A stretch of 64,000 nucleotides of DNA from contig OX485809.1 in the NCBI GenBank assembly GCA_950295325.1, positions 37,205,081 through 37,269,080 on the forward strand, read 5' to 3'. Positions 59,889-64,000 of the stretch are shown in pieces (position 1 is the first letter of the stretch; each line of letters starts with the position of its first letter). Both the position numbers and the translations under genes were made by a program. The notes below the pieces were generated by a model. It had not been told where the DNA came from and searched no databases. It saw only the letters and a program-made list of their open reading frames with translations. Source of the DNA: Polytrichum commune. Its lineage: Eukaryota; Streptophyta; Polytrichopsida; Polytrichales; Polytrichaceae.

Positions 59889-60509
59889 TCAGGCCCCAAT
59901 CACACCAAATTTTCCATCCAATTTTAGTCGTGAAATTGCCGAGGATTACGTTGAGAAATAGATGTTGGCCCACCACTTTTCACATTATTACAGCCGGAGA
60001 TGCCAACGGACGGTGTCAGAAGCGGCCATTGTGATCAACCCCTCAGGTCCCGATCACACTAAATTTTTCGTCCAGTTTTAGCCGTGAAATTGCTAGGGAT
60101 TACGTTGAGAAATAGATGTTGGCCCACCACTTTTCACACTATTACAGCCGGAGATGCCAACGGACGGTGTCAGAAGTGGCCATTGTGATCAACCCCTCAG
60201 GCCCCGATCACACCAAATTTTTCGTTGAGTTTTAGCCGTGAAATTGCTAGGGATTACGTTGAGAAATAGATGTTGGCCCACCCACTTTTCACATTATTTT
60301 AGCCGGAGATGCCAACGGACGGTGCCAGAAATGGTCATTGTGATCAAACCCTCAGGCCCCGCTCACACCAAACTTTCCATCCGGTTCCAGCTGTGAAATG
60401 GTTGGGGATTATGTTGAGACATAGATGTTGGCCCACCACTTTTCACACTATTACAACCGGAGATGCCAACAGATGGGGCCAAAAGTGACCGGTGTGATCA
60501 ACCCCTCAG
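59889..60509. repeat. 154-bp tandem array, four copies
   Basis: Units begin with TCAGG(C/T)CCC at 59889, 60043, 60197 and 60352, and the next TCAG is at 60506, giving periods of 154, 154, 155 and 154. Each contains 'ttacgttgagaaatagatgttggcccacc', 'agccggagatgccaacggacgg' and 'ttgtgatcaacccctcagg'. Copies are highly alike, so the array is young. It lies upstream of FLU and has no coding features. Confidence 0.92.
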
Positions 60510-63500
60510 CTTGGAGGAGATAACAAGATTAATCTTGAGGACCTAAAAACAATGAAACACTTTCTTAATTGTGTGAAGTTAAAAGAACAATTCTGAAGCA
60601 TGTTTTTGAAAGTTTTCCCAAACACAACATGACCAAAGAAGGCGAGAGGGGATTATCACATATAAACGTACCTAGCATCCGTCCACCATAAAAACTTGAC
60701 CCCCTTGACCCTCCATAGGTTAATGGCCAATTCATGTCAAATAACATGGACTCGACTAATTCACGATCTTTAACCTTGGTCGAAGCAAAATTCTCCCAAA
60801 ATTGCCTTAAAAAGTTAAGTCCAATTCAATAGTTGATTGAAATTGATACATTTAAGATAGATTTGATTTTGCAAATTACATTTGTATGGAGTTAACATTT
60901 TACAAACACAATCTAGCCGTCCATGTGTCCAAATCAGAAGGTTGTAACACAATGGTGTACACTACTATGGTCAGCCAACGGTGATTGCTCAAACAACATT
61001 GTCTACCTTGGCCTATAGGGTTATAGGTTGATTTTGATGTCAAAAAGGAATAGCTCTTGGACTACAAACTACATTACAAAATTTACGATTCCTCACCACT
61101 ACTTATTTTCTACTAGATAGTTTTATGAATTCTGAAAAATTTAGTCACTAAACAAAATAAATAAAAAATAAATAAATCTATAGTCATTTAGCGATTGTAG
61201 ATCTAGTTGGTCAAAAGAATCGCAGTTAAAATTGGTTGTGGTTTATTTGGATATAGTTTTTTTTATTAATGTAAAGAACGGCAATTCCCATAGTGTTATT
61301 TCAAGGCTTTCATGATGGGTGGATGAAGGGTACGTTCATATGCAACAATTCCCTCTCACCACCAAAGAATCACTTCCATATGTTGAAAACCATTGAATAC
61401 AATAACCTAGCTCAAAAAGCTTATCACACTAAAATCTAATGTAATATTGTTTCTATCCCTTCTCTTTTATTCCCCTTCTTCTCTCCCTTGACAAAATTTA
61501 TAGAGTTCCCCCTCTTATAAAGTAATTGTTTCTTCCTTTTTAACTCTCCAACAACCTCCAACTAATACTAAGTACTAGGCCAAAATTTTCTCCTTTGGAA
61601 TCCGCACGGGAGTTTCCTTCGAGTAGCTGCATTAATTATTTGACAATGATTCTAACTTTTTGTGTCAACACTTCCAGATTAGTTTAATTATTTTTTGCAT
61701 TTAGGCAATTGCCGTCAAATAGTGATGCAAACCTTCTACTTATTTACTTTATGTTTAATCTTAGAGGCAATTAGATATTCAACTTTATAGAAACTAAAAT
61801 CTCAAAAGGAAGTAAAAGCAAATCAAATCTAATAGAAATCTTTCAACTAATCAAGAATAAATGTAAAGACATGTTTAAAAATACCACGAGTTTCACCTTG
61901 ATTGCCAAATCGTAGAAATAAGGCTGGCTAAGTAACTCCACGCATCATACTGCCAGTCCAAGCTCAAACCTTTCTAGCATATTGATTGAATTGTGGGATG
62001 AGCGATCTGGTATTGTTGATAACCAAGCAAGCTAAAAATAAAAATAAAAATAATATTTATTTTAAAAAAAACCTATCTCTCACCTACCCCTACTATGACA
62101 AGATTAAACTATGGTTTTGACCACGATCCTGTCATTTTTGTCTAATTCCATTATTAATCACACATTCCATACCCTTGACTTCTCAAATATTAAATTACAT
62201 TATAAATATCACTAAATTTGTTTACACTACATATGTATTAATAATGCGACAACACCGGCTTCACGTGGCAATACACGCACTTGCCAACACACTATTAGCC
62301 ATCCCACTACAAGATGATTTATCCTAATAAACATCAGCAAGATGAATGATCGTGTACCACAACACGATTCCATTTGGCTAATTCCACACACGTGCTACCT
62401 ACCAAGATGCAAGTGACATGCAATACTAAGGCCAAACATACTATGCGTCCTAGGAGCACCTCCCACAACCAAACCTCCCTTCACACCAAATCCATACCTA
62501 AAAATATAAATATTTGAATTTACCTACTGCAACAATAAATTCCCTACCAAAGCCACCACTTGAATATTAGATAACTACGCCATACTACAACCATTATTAA
62601 CCCAACGAGGTTGGAAAGCACAACCACCCATCATCACTATATGCCTACATGGGACCATATAGACCACAACAACCAAATGCCATTAAGACCTCCATAATCC
62701 CATTATCAAAATCCACAAACTAACAGAAACATTCTCAAAACTCTCGATAAGATATTTAACATCATTCTCAACAAACGGAAATTAGATAAGAAACAAATCA
62801 TGATCCTTCTCGACTAAAACAAATTGAATAACAATATTACATGCTACCTAGTCTAATGAACTCGACTAACACTTACCAATGGTCCACCCATGAAAATAGG
62901 CATTAAACTACTTCCATCACCTGTGTCCAGGCGAATACGCAGGACAAATGGTGAACGGACATCACGTGGCAATGTTACGCATTGACATTGCTTCAATTTT
63001 CATCAACACAATCAAATAAAAAAGTATTTGAACAAATTTGTCTACTAGCCACAAAATTGGGTCCAAGTATATACTTTTTAGATGAATTGGAAAATTCTAG
63101 AGCTAAATGTGGGGTTAAGAAACATTTATAGTCCAAAATATCTTTTGAGGACACATTGACATGAGATATGTTGAAGTACTACCAAAAGCCAAGTCCAAAT
63201 TATCTAGAGGTGATCATTGAAATGTTAGCTAAGGGCCACATGAGCTCTATCCAGCTCCGTTTTTATTTCAATTGCCCCTTGGTGACATAGAATGTCAATG
63301 CTTAGGGTATTCACTCGACATAGCTTTACACAACCACGTGGGTCTATGAAAAAAGAGTATTTATTAAACAGTTGCGATGTCTAACAAACATAAGGCTAAA
63401 TTGGGCACTGTTTCTGGAACAAGTATGTGCAAGGGAGATTGTGAGTTTCACACTATATCATAAAATAAATAGTGTGTTTCAATTAAGTTATAATGCCTTC

Positions 63501-64000
63501 AAAATACTTTAGTAGCCATAGGTTCCTTTTGTTATTTTTGAGAACTTCAAGTTGATATATTTATGCATGTCAACCCTGCATAACATCACTTAGCAGGCAT
63601 AGATTGTTATGTGAGGTCAATTGTGATTCTTGAATATTATCTTGCAATTTTGTAGTTTGAGTTGAATACGAGTGTGCGTAGCAATATCAAACCAAATCCG
63701 AGTGTACAAAGCTCATATGTTGAGCAATGTTACATGTTCTTAACCCTACGAATTGAGAAATTAAAGGGTTTCTCCTCGTAGTTCTTTAACCCATATGGGA
63801 CAAACATGAGCCAAGCATTTACAAATGACTAGTATTGCAATGCTTTATAATATTATTGAACATTCACTGTAAGATTATAAATTATATATTGGAAGGCTAG
63901 AAAGTTTGCAAATTGTACACAATGAAAAATATTAAAAAATTAAAAAATATTATGTTCATCTATGTGAATTGATCAATTTTGTCATGGTTGATAGTCCTTG
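60510..64000. other. AT-rich intergenic stretch
   Basis: No gene, RNA or bounded element recognised. It includes an (aaaat)n tract at about 62034-62055. Confidence 0.45.

Noticed and set aside
1-64000. tRNA, rRNA or organelle-derived DNA
   Set aside because: No cloverleaf with B-box, rRNA core or chloroplast/mitochondrial gene sequence was recognised.

Overview
The window looks like nuclear DNA of a land plant. It has two ordinary plant genes with short GT-AG introns: a KAI2/D14-family alpha/beta hydrolase and a chloroplast FLU homologue. It also has plant-type CCCTAAA telomeric repeats at internal sites, a Ty1/copia fossil and many plant-style MITEs. The short introns, AT-rich intergenic DNA and KAI2-like receptor suggest a bryophyte, most likely a moss. 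That placement is inference; a fern or lycophyte cannot be excluded from sequence alone.

Layout. 1-9.7 kb: repeats only (Stowaway-, Tourist/PIF-Harbinger- and CACTA-like MITEs, a 76-bp minisatellite, a head-to-head foldback pair with a nested MITE). 9.7-19.3 kb: a minus-strand accessory locus. It holds a six-exon gene for a protein of about 1,600 residues (basic coiled N-terminus, ParB/Srx-like motif, unknown central region, Glu-rich stretch, C-terminal FCP1/NLI-type phosphatase domain) and a smaller downstream gene. A short palindrome, CCACGGGTGAACACCCGTGG, is scattered through its introns, flanks and one exon. 19.4-30.1 kb: AT-rich repeat DNA with a hAT-type element (8-bp target duplication), a related 2.3-kb inverted-repeat element and two telomere-like arrays. 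30.15-34.4 kb: a plus-strand gene with a TATA box and three exons, predicted 946 residues, carrying a transposase-like domain (DNC...NK, then VGHTHEDVD), again full of the same palindrome. 35-38 kb: copia fossil hit by two TAA/TCA-target MITEs. 38-53 kb: repeat-rich, no recognised gene. 53.3-59.4 kb: KAI2-like gene (+) and FLU gene (-), convergent. 59.9-60.5 kb: a four-copy 154-bp tandem array. 60.5-64 kb: nothing recognised.

The most interesting signal is the pairing of one palindrome family (22 good copies here) with only two loci, 12 kb apart, in opposite orientation. One encodes a transposase-like protein, the other a protein with a ParB-like motif fused to a phosphatase domain. All coding joins at the two loci keep frame, so the genes look intact or nearly so. 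My reading is one mobile or selfish system whose proteins recognise the palindromes; this is a hypothesis. KAI2-like (butenolide/karrikin-type signalling) and FLU (feedback on chlorophyll precursor synthesis) are host housekeeping genes with no evident link to it.
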